DNA of 64,000 nucleotides from assembly GCA_025617375.2 (NCBI GenBank), contig JAMYGW020000003.1, positions 2,418,001-2,482,000 of the forward strand, written 5' to 3'. A program made the position numbers and the translations under genes. Position 1 is the first letter of the stretch; each line of letters starts with the position of its first letter. This DNA comes from Acarospora socialis. Taxonomy: Eukaryota > Ascomycota > Lecanoromycetes > Acarosporales > Acarosporaceae. Below are positions 23,801 to 36,487 of the stretch, in pieces. The notes beneath the pieces were generated by a model that did not search any database, had not been told where the DNA came from, and was given only the letters and a program-made list of their open reading frames with translations.

Positions 23801-26800
23801 AGGTAGGTGTGGCGGTCAAGGATCATTGCGTCAGTCGTGCTAATGCCTGCAAAAGATACACCAAGCGATAAATCTCCTTGCAACGAATGCAATTCGAAAA
23901 AGTGGGTCTTCAAAGGGATCCACGCGCAAGAATGTGGTCGGCCCATTCTTCGAGACCTATGTGCTTGCCATCATGGACCAGATTACCAGTGTCATCAACG
24001 ATATACGAGTGATACAGCCCGTAGCAGAGAAGAAGAGGTGTCTTGGGGCAATCAGAGAGATGGTCAAGCTGGCCAAAAGTTACATTGCTAGTGCCCTTCC
24101 CCAGGTGACTCACACATGACTATCCTATCTCTGTGTCGTTAGTGACGGAAATATTAGATCTGTGCTTGTTTACAATCGGCAATGGAGATCAAAGATTTAC
24201 GAGATGTAGCCTTCTCGGCCTGGGCCGCTCTTATAACCACGCTTGGGGAGGAAGACATCGAATCATTGATAGATCGAACGTTCTCCATCATAACTCAGAG
24301 TTGGGATGCCTTCCATTCCGGTACCCAGCGACTGGCCTATGATGCAATTGAACATCTGCTCAAAAACCACTCTGAACTCATCCGAACTGTTGTCAACACC
24401 ATCCCTTCACTGGCGTCAATACCGCTTATGTCAAAGTTCGAAGCAGAGCTTGCTAAGCTCAAGGAACAGATGGACCTCAGGCACAAGTATCAAGCCTTCG
24501 TCCGCCGTTTTGAAAACGAAAATGTCAATGTTCTGGTTCAAACTCTCACCGAGTTAGTACCTTTTCTTGAAAAGAATCAGGCTTTTGTTCATAAATCTGC
24601 CGTCAGCGAGCAACCAGATCTCATCGTTGCTCAAATGACCCGTTCTGTACTTGATGTTTGTGTTAGATTCAACGAATCTCGGGAAGACATTGCTGCACTT
24701 TGTGCACAGTGCCTAGGACTTATTGGTTGCCTCGACCCAAGCAAGATTGAGACAGTTAGAGAGAAGCGTGATATCGTGGTCACATCGAACTTCGAAAGGG
24801 CCGACGAGACTGTCGATTTTATACTCTACTTCCTTCAGGAAGTTCTAGTGAAAGCGTTCTTGTCAACAACAAACACTAAAGCTCAGGGATTCCTCGCTTA
24901 TGCGATGCAGCAATTCCTGAAGTTTTGCGAATTCGGAACCGGTGTAACATTCCGTCACCAGGGTCTGCAGTCGAACGACATATACCGAAGGTGGATTGCG
25001 CTGCCCGAGTCTGTTCGGAACGTCTTAACCCCCTTTCTGACTTCCAGGTACGTCATAACAGCCAGCGTGGTGAAAGCCGAGTGCACCTATCCTATCTACT
25101 CTCTAAAGACGACCTACGGCATTTGGGTCCGAGACTTGGTCCTCGACCTTTTAGAGAAAGGCAACGGCGAGAACGTGACGATGATCTTCCCGGTTTTTAG
25201 CCGAGTAATTAGGGCGCAAGACCTATCGATTCCGAACTTTCTTCTCCCTTTCACGGCCCTAAATGTCGTGGTTGAGGGCGACAAGCGCGAATGTGACGAG
25301 CTCAAGCGTGAGATTATTACCGTCCTTGAGCAGCCACTCCCGAATGAGTCCCACGTGGCAAGGGAAACGCTGATATCCTGTAGTCAGGCATGTTTCTCTT
25401 TTGTATAGTTTCGCCTACTTTCATAACTGACATTTTGATAGAGTATATTCCAAGTCCTCGACTATTTTTCGAGATGGATGCAGGAGAAACGGAAGCAACT
25501 TGCAATTGATGCAAGCTTAGCAGCTAGAAGCGGACGGCCACCCATGGAAGCGGACCACCATAGAGGCCTGGAGCAGATCTCACGTGTTGATCAGCTGCTT
25601 TCTTCAATACCGGCTGAGATAATTTCACGCCGTGCGGTGGAGTGTAAGTCCTTTGCGCGAGCTCTGTTCCACTGGGAACAGTACATCCGACAAGAGAAAG
25701 ATAGGCCTGAGTTGCCGGGTCAGAGCAGCAGTCTGGAGACGCTGTATGAGCGGCTGCAAGATATCTATACTCAGATTGACGAACCCGATGGGATTGAAGG
25801 CATTTCGTCTCATCTCCACGTATTGAACATTGACCAGCAGATCCTTGAACATCGTAAAGCGGGGAGGTGGACAGCAGCTCAGAGTTGGTATGAACTATTG
25901 CTGAACGACAAACCTGACGACGTTGATGTACAGGTCAATCTACTAAACTGCTTGAAAGAGTCCGGGCAGTATGGTAAGGTGCTCTGCCAACTCAATTGAG
26001 CATTATCACTAATCCCGAGTAGACGTGTTGCTCACCCAAGTAGACAGCATGCTGGAATCGAACACCGCAACCTCGAAGCTGCTCCCGTTCGCGGTCCAAG
26101 CCTCTTGGGTCACCGGAAAGTGGGCAAAGCTAAAGAAATACATCAGTCTTTTTCCACATTCAGTAGAGTCAGACTTCGACATCGGCATTGCATCTGCATT
26201 GCTTGCGCTTCACGACAAAGACCTAGACCACTTTTCAGTAACTCTGCAGAAGCTTCGCCAGAACAGCGCAAGAATCTTGTCGACAACCAACACTGCTTCC
26301 CTCCAAGCTTGCCATGAGATTATGCTCAGATTCCACGCTCTTTCCGAAGTAGAAGCAATCAACCGCGCCCGAACTACAGCGGACTGTGACCGGAGAGTGG
26401 TTCTGGAAAACATGGAACGACGCATAGAAGTGCTTGGAGCCTTCTTGTCAGACAAGCAGTATCTACTGGGTCTACGGCGTGCAGCAATGCAGCTCTCTCG
26501 GTATGGGCATTGTCTATCTTCCGTAACTACCAACTGACGTTATGCAGATTAGAATTCAAGAAAACAGAAGTTGCGAGTGTCTGGCTTACCAGCGCGAGAC
26601 TTGCTCGGAAAGCGGGTTTTACGCATCAAGCCTTCAACGCAGTGCTCCACGCCTCCCAGCTTGGTGACGACTCGGCGACAATAGAGCATTCCCGTATCCT
26701 GTGGAAAGAAGGGCATCACCGGAAGGCAATCCAGAGTCTTGAAGGCGCCATTGCGGCTAATGCCTTCCAATCACACAATTTTACGCTTGCAGAAAATGCG

Positions 26801-29560
26801 GCTGCTTCACACGTACAGGCACCAGACCGACAGCAGCAGCAGCAGAACATTTTGACAGCAAGAGTATGACCATGTGTGTCTAGCCCAGTCTCTAGCTAAC
26901 AAGAGCCAGGCGCACCTACTGCTGGCCAAGTGGCTTGACAGAGCTGGCCAGACGCAGTCAGACATGATCATCAAAAGGTATCAGAAGGCGATTGCCTTTT
27001 GTGGCCGGTATGTTCGAGTGCGCTGGTGGTGGAAGTGCAGGTATATTGACAGCAGTCAGGTGGGAGAAAGGACATTATTACCTTGGGAAGCATTACAACA
27101 AACTCCTAGAGTCCGAGAAGGCGAAACCAGCGGGCAAACAGGCATACACCTTGTATGTATTCGCCGGAGCTCGTTCGGGCGAATACTGACCCTTTACAGT
27201 GCCAGCGGCGAAATGGGAAAGCTAGTTATAGAGAACTATCTCAGATCTCTAGCCTTTGGTGCCAAGTATATATTTCAAACATTACCAAGAGTTCTGACGC
27301 TCTGGGTCGACTTGGGCTCCGAATCCGAACAAGCTGCGGATCCAATATATAGCAATGGGTTAGTACCACCCGGACCTTCCGTGGGTAAAATAGCTCATTC
27401 CAGTCAAAAGCGCACTTCAGGAGGAGATCATGAAGCAACGGCGCTCAATGCTTGGAGCTGTTCATGAGCAGCTCAGGAAGTACATTTCAAGACTGCCCGC
27501 ATATGTTGTAAGTTTACTCCCAATCTCCGCAGTCAACATACTCACCGCTGCAGTTTTACACAGCCCTCTCGCAGATCGTGGCTCGCATAGGTCACTCAAA
27601 CCCATCGGTGCATGGCTTACTAGCCGACATTGTAATCAAAGTCGTCTCCACACATCCTCAACAGGCCTTATGGACACTACTTGCCCTTGCGAAGTCTTCG
27701 AACAAGGAGAGAGCTCAGAGGGGAGCTACATGTCTAGCCAAAGTGATGGTAAGTATCATGCCGATGATCCTCACAGCGATGCTGATTATTCCAGGATCAC
27801 TCGAAACGTAGTAGAAATGAGGCTCCAGGGGTAGAGATGAGGTCCATGATCGGACAAGGGCAGAAGCTATCTAGTGAGCTGCTCAAAGTTTGCATACAAG
27901 ATATTCACGGGAAACCCTCCAATATAAGTCTGTCACGAGACTTGTTGTTCAATCATAAGTCTACTCCCTGCCGTCTCGTTATCCCGCTAGAGGCGACGTT
28001 GATGTCGAGCGTACCGACTGCAATCACCACAGAACCCGTCAATGTGAAAGCTCACAAGGCTTTCTCAAAAGATACGGTGACAATCTCGGGTATGTGTCTC
28101 CAGTTCCTATCGAAGTGATGCTGACTCGGGCTGGCTTGGATAGCTTTTCTGGACGATGTTCTAGTTCTCAACTCACTCCAGAAACCCCGTAAACTCAATA
28201 TCCGGGGTTCCGACGGCCACGTCTATGGTCTGTTGTGCAAGCCAAAAGATGATCTTCGAAAGGATCAGCGTCTTATGGAATTTGATGGGATGATCAATCG
28301 ATTTCTCAAACGAGATGCCAACAGCAGCAAACGCCGGTTATGTACGTAGCAACTTACCACGGCTGTTGATGGCGCTCACAGACAATAGACATTAAAACCT
28401 ACGCTGTCACTCCACTGAACGAAGAGTGTGGGCTTATTGAATGGGTCGACAACCTCAAAACATTGCGGGACATATTACTGAAGCTTTACAAGCAGAAGGA
28501 TATTCCTATCAAGGTACGATTCCTTTCCGGTACTTAGAACTCTACTATTAAGCTACGACTGACGAGAACGTGGCGCAGTACAACGATATTCGAGCTCTTC
28601 TGGAGGAAGCATGCTCCGACGATGCAAAGCTGCCTCTCTTCACGAAGAAGCTCCTAGGAGAGTGAGTTTTACTTTCCCCTTCCCGTTTCACGTGGTCTTA
28701 ACATCTCTAGTTTTCCACCTGTGTTCCACGAGTGGTTCGTGGAGATGTTCCCGGAACCGGATACATGGTTCGCAGCACGTCTGAAATACACACGTTCTTG
28801 TGCTGTCATGTCAATGGTAGGCTATGTCCTTGGGTATGTGTTGCAAGCAGAGATATTATTTATGACCGGCTGCTCACAAGTGGTGTAGCCTTGGCGATCG
28901 TCACGGCGAGAATATCCTCTTCGAAGAAGGCAACGGTGGTACTTTCCACGTTGACTTCAACTGTCTCTTCGATAAGGTTCTCAGAGCTTCCCGCCAATGC
29001 TTCCTGCAGCCATCCAACTAACTCTATCCAGGGCACGACGTTCGAGAAACCGGAAACAGTCCCCTTCCGTCTGACACACAACATGATCGACGCGTTCGGC
29101 GCATATGGCTACGAAGGTCTTCTACCCAACCCTACCACCTAGCTGCACCCCCCAAAGATTAGAACGCACCACTAACAAGCCCGCCCTACAGGCCCCTTCC
29201 GTAAATCCAGCGAACTGACCCTCGGCCTCCTACGCCAGAACGAAGACACCCTCATGACCATACTCGAAACTTTCCTCTACGACCCCACCACTGACTTCAT
29301 TGGCAAGAAAGTAAGTCGAACGAATTCCCCTTCTCCCAGTTCACTCGCATGCAAGTAACACTCCACAGAAACGATCCAAAACCCCCGTTCCTGACACCCC
29401 CGAGGGCGTGCTGGAAAGCGTCCGACATAAAGTCCGCGGCCTCCTGCCTGGCGAATCGATACCCCTATCAGTCGAGGGCCACGTGCAGGAGTTGATAAGT
29501 CAGGCGACAAGTCCGAAGAATTTGGCGGCTATGTATATTGGGTGGTGTTCGTTCTTTTGA
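20807..29560 (+). CDS. uvsB: ATR/Mec1/Rad3-type checkpoint kinase (UvsB)
   Basis: Nuclear PIKK that senses RPA-coated single-stranded DNA and starts the replication checkpoint. Exons: 20807-21398, 21445-22085, 22136-22461, 22492-22917, 22971-23123, 23177-23273, 23323-23802, 23856-24104, 24158-25387, 25442-25973, 26023-26500, 26548-26863, 26910-27000, 27053-27152, 27200-27358, 27411-27507, 27554-27748, 27795-28089, 28144-28341, 28389-28513, 28579-28661, 28711-28833, 28889-28976, 29032-29116, 29192-29310, 29369-29560; 7470 nt, 2489 aa. HEAT repeats come first; the FAT region includes [20 protein letters not shown]. The kinase domain has [17 protein letters not shown] and [14 protein letters not shown] ends [11 protein letters not shown]. 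Intron 3 would be only 30 bp, intron 9 is GC-AG, and exon 13's donor (GTGGCC) is weak. The gene looks complete. Confidence 0.93.
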
Positions 29561-30230
29561 GTGGTTGGTTGGTTTCGGGGGTGGCGGAGAGAGATGTTGT
29601 GAAGAGGGGACAATCTAAAGAGGAAATGTATCGGAGGGATGGTGGACATCTAAGGTGGATGGGACTGTCGCGGTTTTAGATGGGTGAACTGGAGGTTATA
29701 CTCGCCGCTTTCAATGGAGGGGTTGTTGAGGGCTTGCCATCGTTTGTGCTTGTACGTCTAGCGGAACTACGGATGAGATTTGCTCGATACTCGCTGCCTA
29801 GGACTTATGACACAGGTTCTAAATGTGAAATCACCTCAGACATAGGGTTGACGAGCGTTGGGCATCCTAATGGTATGTGAGCTCAGGCAGGCTCCAAGTC
29901 CATACACTGAAATTTAGGAAATCCGCGGTGTATATGCTAATGTTGAAACCACCAACTTCAATGAAAACCAGATTTCGGGCACGGTTCCTTGTCCTTGTCC
30001 TAGTCGTGCATCAAGTTAAGATGGGTGGGATTTAGAGGTTGTCGCAGCTTACATAAGCAGAATTTGGAAGCAAACTCCGTGCTGGCCAGGCAGCTTCACA
30101 ACAGTTCGACTTCTACCTTCCCAGCTCTCTACTCTCCCACCTACAACAGGAGCTCATGAACCATTAGCATATTCATTCTTGTCAGCAAGACTTCTATACC
30201 CTCACATCGCATCCTTCACCACCACAACCA
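29561..30230. other. Intergenic
   Basis: 670 bp with the ATR 3' end and the SR-protein promoter. No further gene, repeat or RNA seen. Confidence 0.45.
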
Positions 30231-31599
30231 ATGCCTTCCCGATCGCCCTCGCGCGGCCGCACGCGCACCCGATCACCCGCCGAACGATCCCACACACCGT
30301 CCAAGTCGCGCTCCCCACGCCGATCCATTTCCCCTCGCTCTCCGTCACGGTCGAGCGGTCGCAGTCGAGCAGGTTCCGCGCGGGGAGGACGGTACGGTCG
30401 ACGCAATGGTGTTCGAGGCCGCAGCCAGAGCAGAAGCGGCTCGCGCAGTGTATCAAGGAGCAGGAGCGGTGGCAGAGGTGGACGGCGCTATCGAGATCGG
30501 AGTATGTCGCGGAGCCGAAGTCGAAGTCGGGGGAGTCCGCCACCGAAAAGCTCGAAGGTGAGTGTCTGGACTTGGAAGTCATTCCATTACTTTCTACTTT
30601 TGTGCTCAACCAGCCGATACGCAATCTTGCAATGGGCGTCGGCAGGGCGTGTCTTACTTTGATTCTGAGTCATGGATCTAGATGAAGAATGCAAGGACTG
30701 ACAACACATCAAGATCGTCGTCGAGAAGCTCACCAAAAACGTCAACGAGAACCACCTGCGCGAGATCTTCGGCGCCTACGGCCCCATCCGCGACCTCGAC
30801 ATGCCCATGAACAGACAATGTACGCACTCCCCTCCTCCCCTACCCGAATATGTGCTCGCACTTCAGCTAACAACCCCCCGCAGTCATGACCAACCGCGGC
30901 ACAGCCTACATCCTCTACACGACCGCCCCCGCCGCCGAATCCGCCATCGCGCACATGCACGAAGCCCAACTCGACGGCGCCGTCATCACCGTCTCCATCG
31001 TGCTTCCCCGCCGCAAATTCTCCCGCTCCCCGCCCCCGGCTCGCCGCGGCGGCGTCCCTGTCTTCGACCGCTACGACGCCCGTGGGCCCCCACCAGGTGC
31101 TTACCGCGGCCCCCCACCGCCACCCGGCAACATGGGAGGAGGGGGACGCTACCGCTCCCCACAACCCCAGTTCCCACCCCGCCGCGGCGCCTCCCCGCCC
31201 CCGTACTCGCGCCGCTACGGAGGCGGAGGTGGCAGCGGAGGCAGGCTGGACCGCGACCGTGACCGCGACCGTGACCGCGACGTCAGAGACCGAGGCAGAG
31301 GCGACGGCAACTTCGACACGTACCGGCCGCGGTCGTTCTCACGGTCGCGCTCGCCGCGAACACGCTCCAGGTCATATTCTTCGCGCTCACGTAGCCGGTC
31401 GCCGCCGGCACGCAGGAGAGGTGGCGGGGGCAGGGGAGGGAGGGATAGTCCGCCTGCGACATATCCGCCGTCTAGAGGGGGTGCCAGGAGGAGGAGGAGT
31501 CCGAGTTATAGTAGCTATAGCAGCTATAGTGATCGGAGTCGGAGTCGGAGTCGGAGCCGCAGTCGCAGTCGGGGGCGGTATGGGAGGGGAAGGAGGTGA
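30231..31599 (+). CDS. SR-rich RNA-binding protein, RNPS1-like
   Basis: Nuclear splicing regulator resembling RNPS1, a component of the ASAP/exon-junction machinery. Exons 30231-30557, 30714-30819 and 30884-31599 give 382 aa. Residues 1-109 are a dense Arg/Ser domain. One RRM follows (about 110-190), with IVVEKLTKNVNENHLREIFG as RNP2 side and MTNRGTAYILYTT as RNP1 side; introns lie just before and inside it. The C-terminus has Pro/Gly-rich and alternating RD repeats, then a second RS domain. The RRM is the basis for the RNPS1 call; other SR proteins are possible. The first intron (156 bp) is longer than most here. Confidence 0.85.
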
Positions 31600-32731
31600 G
31601 GAGAGATGAGATGCGTGGGTTCTGTTGGGGTTGATTGAGATTGATGGGTGCGTAGAAGGTGGAGGACGCGTTGCTGCAGGTCCGAGTCAAGGAAAGAATG
31701 TTGCTTCTGTTGCGTTTGGCTGGTGCTTGATCGATCGATCGATCGATCGATCGATCGCCAAAGCAGGCCGAGGAGTCGTTTCTATGCATGTCTCCAAGAT
31801 TCTTCGGTTTGGGCAACCGAACGGAAGCTGTACTTTTACACCACTTAGACTGCTGTCCAACTACCTGCGCTAGAACGGCACAGTTGCTCGTTCATAGACG
31901 ACACAGTACGAAGTACAAGTCCCGCGAACAAAACCAATGCCTGTTCGGCTAGTTCCCACAGGAAGGCGGATTGAGTGCCTACAAGTACCAATTGACCGAT
32001 AGATGCTCATAGATAGAAGATTCGGTCCCAAGTTCACAGCTTATTGGAACTGCGCCCATGCTACACGCTAGAGAAAAAATAAGCCTCTTGTTATTGATGT
32101 GTCTGGCTCGTTTAAACACTCCCAATGACCTTTTTTCCCAGTAGGGTCTGCGAAACATGGGCCGTGGTTAACGAACCATGAATTGGTTTTCAGTAGTCTG
32201 AGTAATCACTGATATAGCTGAAAGAGTGAGTGGTGTGCACCTCTACGTTTGATTGCGTGGTAGAGGTGTTATATGAAAACTCAAACACTCAAGTCGGCTG
32301 AATCGATCCATCACGTATTTGTAGCTCCAGAGAGAGAGATGGATAGTGCTTAGAACTCTACTCGGACAATCAGTGATGGATCGGAACACCGTACCGATGC
32401 GTAAGTATCCTACACGTCGGTCTATGCTCTGGAAAGGCCAGATCTATACTCAAGTGGTCGACACCCTTGACTCCCGTCCACGCCCTTATGAATCGAGCGA
32501 ACGCCCGAGAAGTGGAGAATGAGTGGAACGGAGATCTTGTTACACAGCATCCGCACCGGGTGCTCGTGCCATCCACCAAGATTCGACGTGTGGAACACGA
32601 GTCTGTTGGAGGAAAGAAAGCGTCGGCGAGAAGACCAGCCGCTCTAGCAATTCCTCCGTTCTCCCCTCCCCATTTCTCCTCCACCATCCGCCTCACCCCC
32701 CTCCATTCTCGACACCCCACCATGCTCCCCA
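31600..32731. other. Intergenic, 1.1 kb
   Basis: Between the convergent 3' ends of the SR-protein gene and the unknown gene at 32732-34825. Contains the GATC microsatellite listed separately. Short frames show no family resemblance. Confidence 0.45.
31729..31757. repeat. (GATC)n microsatellite
   Basis: Seven perfect GATC units plus one base, about 130 bp after the SR-protein stop, probably in its 3'UTR. The unit is self-complementary, so the tract can fold on itself and holds seven Dam-type sites. Confidence 0.95.
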
Positions 32732-34825
32732 TCAACCCTCCACGCACTCGACAACAACCCTCTGCGACTTCCGGATTAGATGCCCACCCCCATTGCCATC
32801 TCCAAGCCCCTGCCCCTGTCCCGGTCTCGACTCGGCACTAGAAGCAGAGCTCGATCGCGAGCGGACATTGACGAGGGTAGGAGTCATCGGCCGCCTGTTG
32901 ACCAAGCGCTCCGAATCGTTCGCGTCGAAGGGGACGTGGAATTGGCGCTGGCGGCGGGTGATGGAGATCTGGCGGGCGATTGATATTGCGGGGGTTGGCA
33001 TCGCTGTCGTTGTCGGCTTGCTGGTCGCAGGCGAGGGAGTGGAGGTCGTGGGGAAGGGAAATGCGGTGTTGGTGCTTGGGTGTGGTGATGGGCCGGGTGT
33101 CAGGTGGGGAGGTGAGTGGGGTGGGGTGAAGAAAGGTGGGTCTTCGCCTTCGGATGGCTGGTTCGATGGGTCGTGTTGGTGGGTGGGCGGTTGCTGATGT
33201 GCGTCGGAAGGAACTGGCGATTCAGTGGGGTACGAGTTCGAGACGTGCGTTGGACTGTGTTTGCGGATAAAGATTGGGGAGCGGTCTGTTGGCTCGGGTG
33301 TTTCGAAGATCTGACGGATAGGCGACAAGGCGCCCGGAGTGGTGTTGGACCGATGGAGGGGGCTGGGTTTGAATGCTGCTTTAGATGCTGGTAGAATGCG
33401 TGTTGTTTGCGTGGGTGTAGAGGGAAATAAGGAGAATAGAGGAGACTTCATTTGAGATGGAGATGTCGCTCGTCGTTGAGGTTTACGAAGCCCTTCGTTC
33501 TCCGTCTGGGGTTCTACGGATTAGCTACCCAGGGCCACAGAAACTGCAAGGAAGAGCAATACCTCTACGTCGTGGCCATCCGTTTTGACATTCTTCAACT
33601 GAGCTTGTCGTCTGACTAAAAGTGAGGGCTGCGACGGAGATGGTGTTGTAGGTTTCAGGAGTCCGCCGAACATGACGCTGTACCTATCGAGCTGGATATC
33701 TGGAATATCGACGCTCAACATCGGCTGACCATCAAGTTGAAGTTTTGGAAAGGTTTTATCTGCGTTTGACTCTTTCGATGATGGATCTGGGCCGTGCTCT
33801 GACGGGTGAGGCGACGGGGCGGTTCGCGTTCTTCGAAAGGTCGGTCTGATGCCTCCCTTGGTTTTAGTCAGACGGGTACTTGAACTTCGACTGCGATGGT
33901 TATGGTCTTTACCCTTAGGGACTACCCCTAAAGATTCTGTTCCGATCAATATATTCTCCTTGTGGTGGGAGATAGGTTTAGAGTCATCTTGCGTCTGATA
34001 GATTCGAGTGGTTGCTGAGGCGGAGGGTACGTTCTTCTTTCCAAACCATCCACCAAGTATATTCCATCTGCTTGGCTTCCGCTTAAGAGCCTTATTTACG
34101 TCAGCGAGTTCAAGGGCTTCCCTTTGCCTGTCTGACTGAGGTATCGGGAATGATGGCGTTGTCGATGGCTCTTCTGAGTGTGATGGGTGTGATGTAATTT
34201 TGATTTGTTCTTTCATGCTCGGCAATGTTGAGAGGTCTTGTTCTTCTGAGACCTTGTGTGTTACGGTTATTGGTCCTTCCATAGCCGGCATTACCGGATG
34301 CTCTGCAACATCTAAGGGACCATGATGCACCGTATCTTGTTCGTTCGTCGTCAACGCCAAATCTTCTTCGGGGTCCCCAAGAGCCATTCCAATGAGCAAC
34401 TCCTCCTTGTCCCCTCCATCGCCGCTGTCCTGTACGGGAGTCTCGATGGTTTGCGGGCCTGTGAGTTGTTCAGTAGAAGAAGGCCGGATTGCTGTCTGTT
34501 CATATGGTGCTGCACAGCTCGAATCATCCGCAGTATTTGGTCTTTCGAGTCTTTCAAGGGCTGCATGTGGACCTTCCGAACTCATCTCGGGGTTGCTTCT
34601 GATGAGATGCAAGTCATTGCATGATGCGGCAGGTTTCGGTGTTGGGATTGGATCTGGAGGTCCATCCGGAAAGATCATGCTCGTTCTCAGAACGCTTTCG
34701 CCCTGGGGCGGGTCGGCCGGAGGGATGTATATCGATCGTCGGGGAGCAGGTGCGGTTGCCTCTTTGCTGGGGCGCAGTTTGGTTGAGCCCTTGGCTCGGA
34801 GTGACTTTGATCTTCCAAACGGCAT
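32732..34825 (-). CDS. Unrecognised Ser/Pro-rich fungal protein
   Basis: Two exons, 34825-33563 and 33505-32732, around a 57-bp intron with a GCTAATCC branch and CCAG acceptor; 678 aa. Start MPFGRSKSLRAKGSTKLRPS is strongly basic; an upstream in-frame ATG (34924) gives an unlikely leader. Low-complexity Ser/Thr/Pro-rich sequence predominates, with conserved-looking islands RKPSRWNILGGWFGKK, PMLSVDIPDIQLDRYSVMFG and SPLFSLFPSTPTQTTRIL. No enzyme motif or membrane segment. This pattern resembles phosphorylated, disordered regulatory or cytoskeletal proteins, but no function can be given. The intron join is supported by phase and by continuity of the Ser/Pro composition. Confidence 0.7.
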
Positions 34826-36487
34826 GGTCTTTGTATTGGTTGAGGATTCCCAATATGAGATTGGATTATTGCGGGGTGTAACAATTTTGTGATTTGAGAG
34901 TATAATCTTGACCGTATTGTACAAGTCCGATTCGCAGAAAACAGGCGATTTTGGAGGAAGTATGGTACAAGAAAAGAAAGGCGAAGAGGAAAGAATAGCG
35001 AAGCACAGAAGTTACAAGGAAGGCTAAGATGTGGAGACACATATCGACAAGAGCCCACGAGATCAGGTGCTCCCTTGTCAATAAATCAAGGGAGTGGCTT
35101 CCCGAAAGCTACACCAGGTACAGGTGTAGCGTGAACGTACCTGTATACTAAGAGATGAAAAGGCAATTTGAAGAGAGGGGGTAAGTGATCTTCACCAGGA
35201 AGATGGACACGAACGAGAGGCGGAGTGGTGAAGCAGGTCAGGGTATCCCCAGACACCTGACCCTCCAGAAACGAGAACGGGAGAAGGTTAATGGCAGGCA
35301 TGAGCGGGTAAGAAAGACATAGCGCGAGTATATAAATTAATGAGTAGAATATACTACGGGGGCTTTGACCCTGCCATCTGGGAATAATATCAAAATGAAA
35401 CGTAAGAGATCAATGCATCGGCTCACCTGCCGGTGTGGCTCGTCCAAACACTCTGACTCTCCAGCGGGACATGGGTCGCAAGATACTAAGGTAAGTCGCT
35501 GTCATGGTCATGACCCAATCATCCAGCTGCTGGGTTCAGTAGTCAGCTTGAGAGGGATCATGATCTGAACAACGTTATTTACTGTGCTGTTGTTCAACTG
35601 GTTAATTCGCCTCAGGGTGGGAAGTCGTTATTTCACCTTAATATGTTTAGACTTGCCGAGGGACCAGGCTCGGCGACACAATTCGTTCGCTTGAAGGTAT
35701 CAAGCATTGCCTTAGCTCTTCATCCCCCTTGATTATTGCACCATCGAAACTCACAACGACACACTTACTCCGTACGTTTTGGCCCTCATCAATCTCCGTA
35801 CCGGCCAGACCCTTAGCAGGAGTCTACCATCGGAAGGCAAGTTAGGTAGTGTGTAGTGAGAACCCACTCGGATGGCACCCATTTCAACTTCCACGGGGAG
35901 TTCGAGGAGAGCGGAAAACTCGTGAGGGTAGAGGTACCGATCCTCATCATAGATCCTCGGGTCTAGAACGGGGACCATCGTCAGTCTCAGCCCAGTATGT
36001 ATACATGCAGTCGGGCGTCCGAGGTAGATGCGCCTCTACCATCATCAGTCGGAGGCCTATAAAGGAAAAGTCGGGTACCGCGGTTCATCCACGTAGCAGA
36101 ACTCAGTTGCACAGCGAGCAAAAGTTCTGTACGCAAGTGCAATATGTTGTAGCTATGTCGATGGGAGTTAACTCGTTAGGGCATCCAGGGATCGCTCGGT
36201 AGCATTAGTCGGCACAACGGGGAGAGGAGTGACTCTAAAAAATATCGCACATGTAGAGTAGTAGTACTCTGTCCTGCTCCGGACGATTCAATCGCAGGGT
36301 TTCGTATGCCGAGGGATTATGAGTACAGCACATCCGTCAATAAGTAAGCTAAGTTATCGCTATATACCCATCTTCTTCTTTTACACAACGCTCACCATGT
36401 AGACATCTACACTACCCTACTCTCAAGCCCTCTCTGCTTCAATGTTCCTGTACATATTCCTGTACATAATTCATAACTCCACCTCCT
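34826..36487. other. Intergenic, 1.7 kb
   Basis: Between two genes reading on the minus strand. It should contain the promoter and 5'UTR of the gene at 32732-34825. No coding family, RNA gene or repeat recognised; the scattered short frames look like chance. Confidence 0.4.

Noticed and set aside
32370-33197. Overlapping plus- and minus-strand frames after the Ser/Pro-rich gene
   Set aside because: Low-complexity shadows of the exon at 32732-33505 and its 3' flank.
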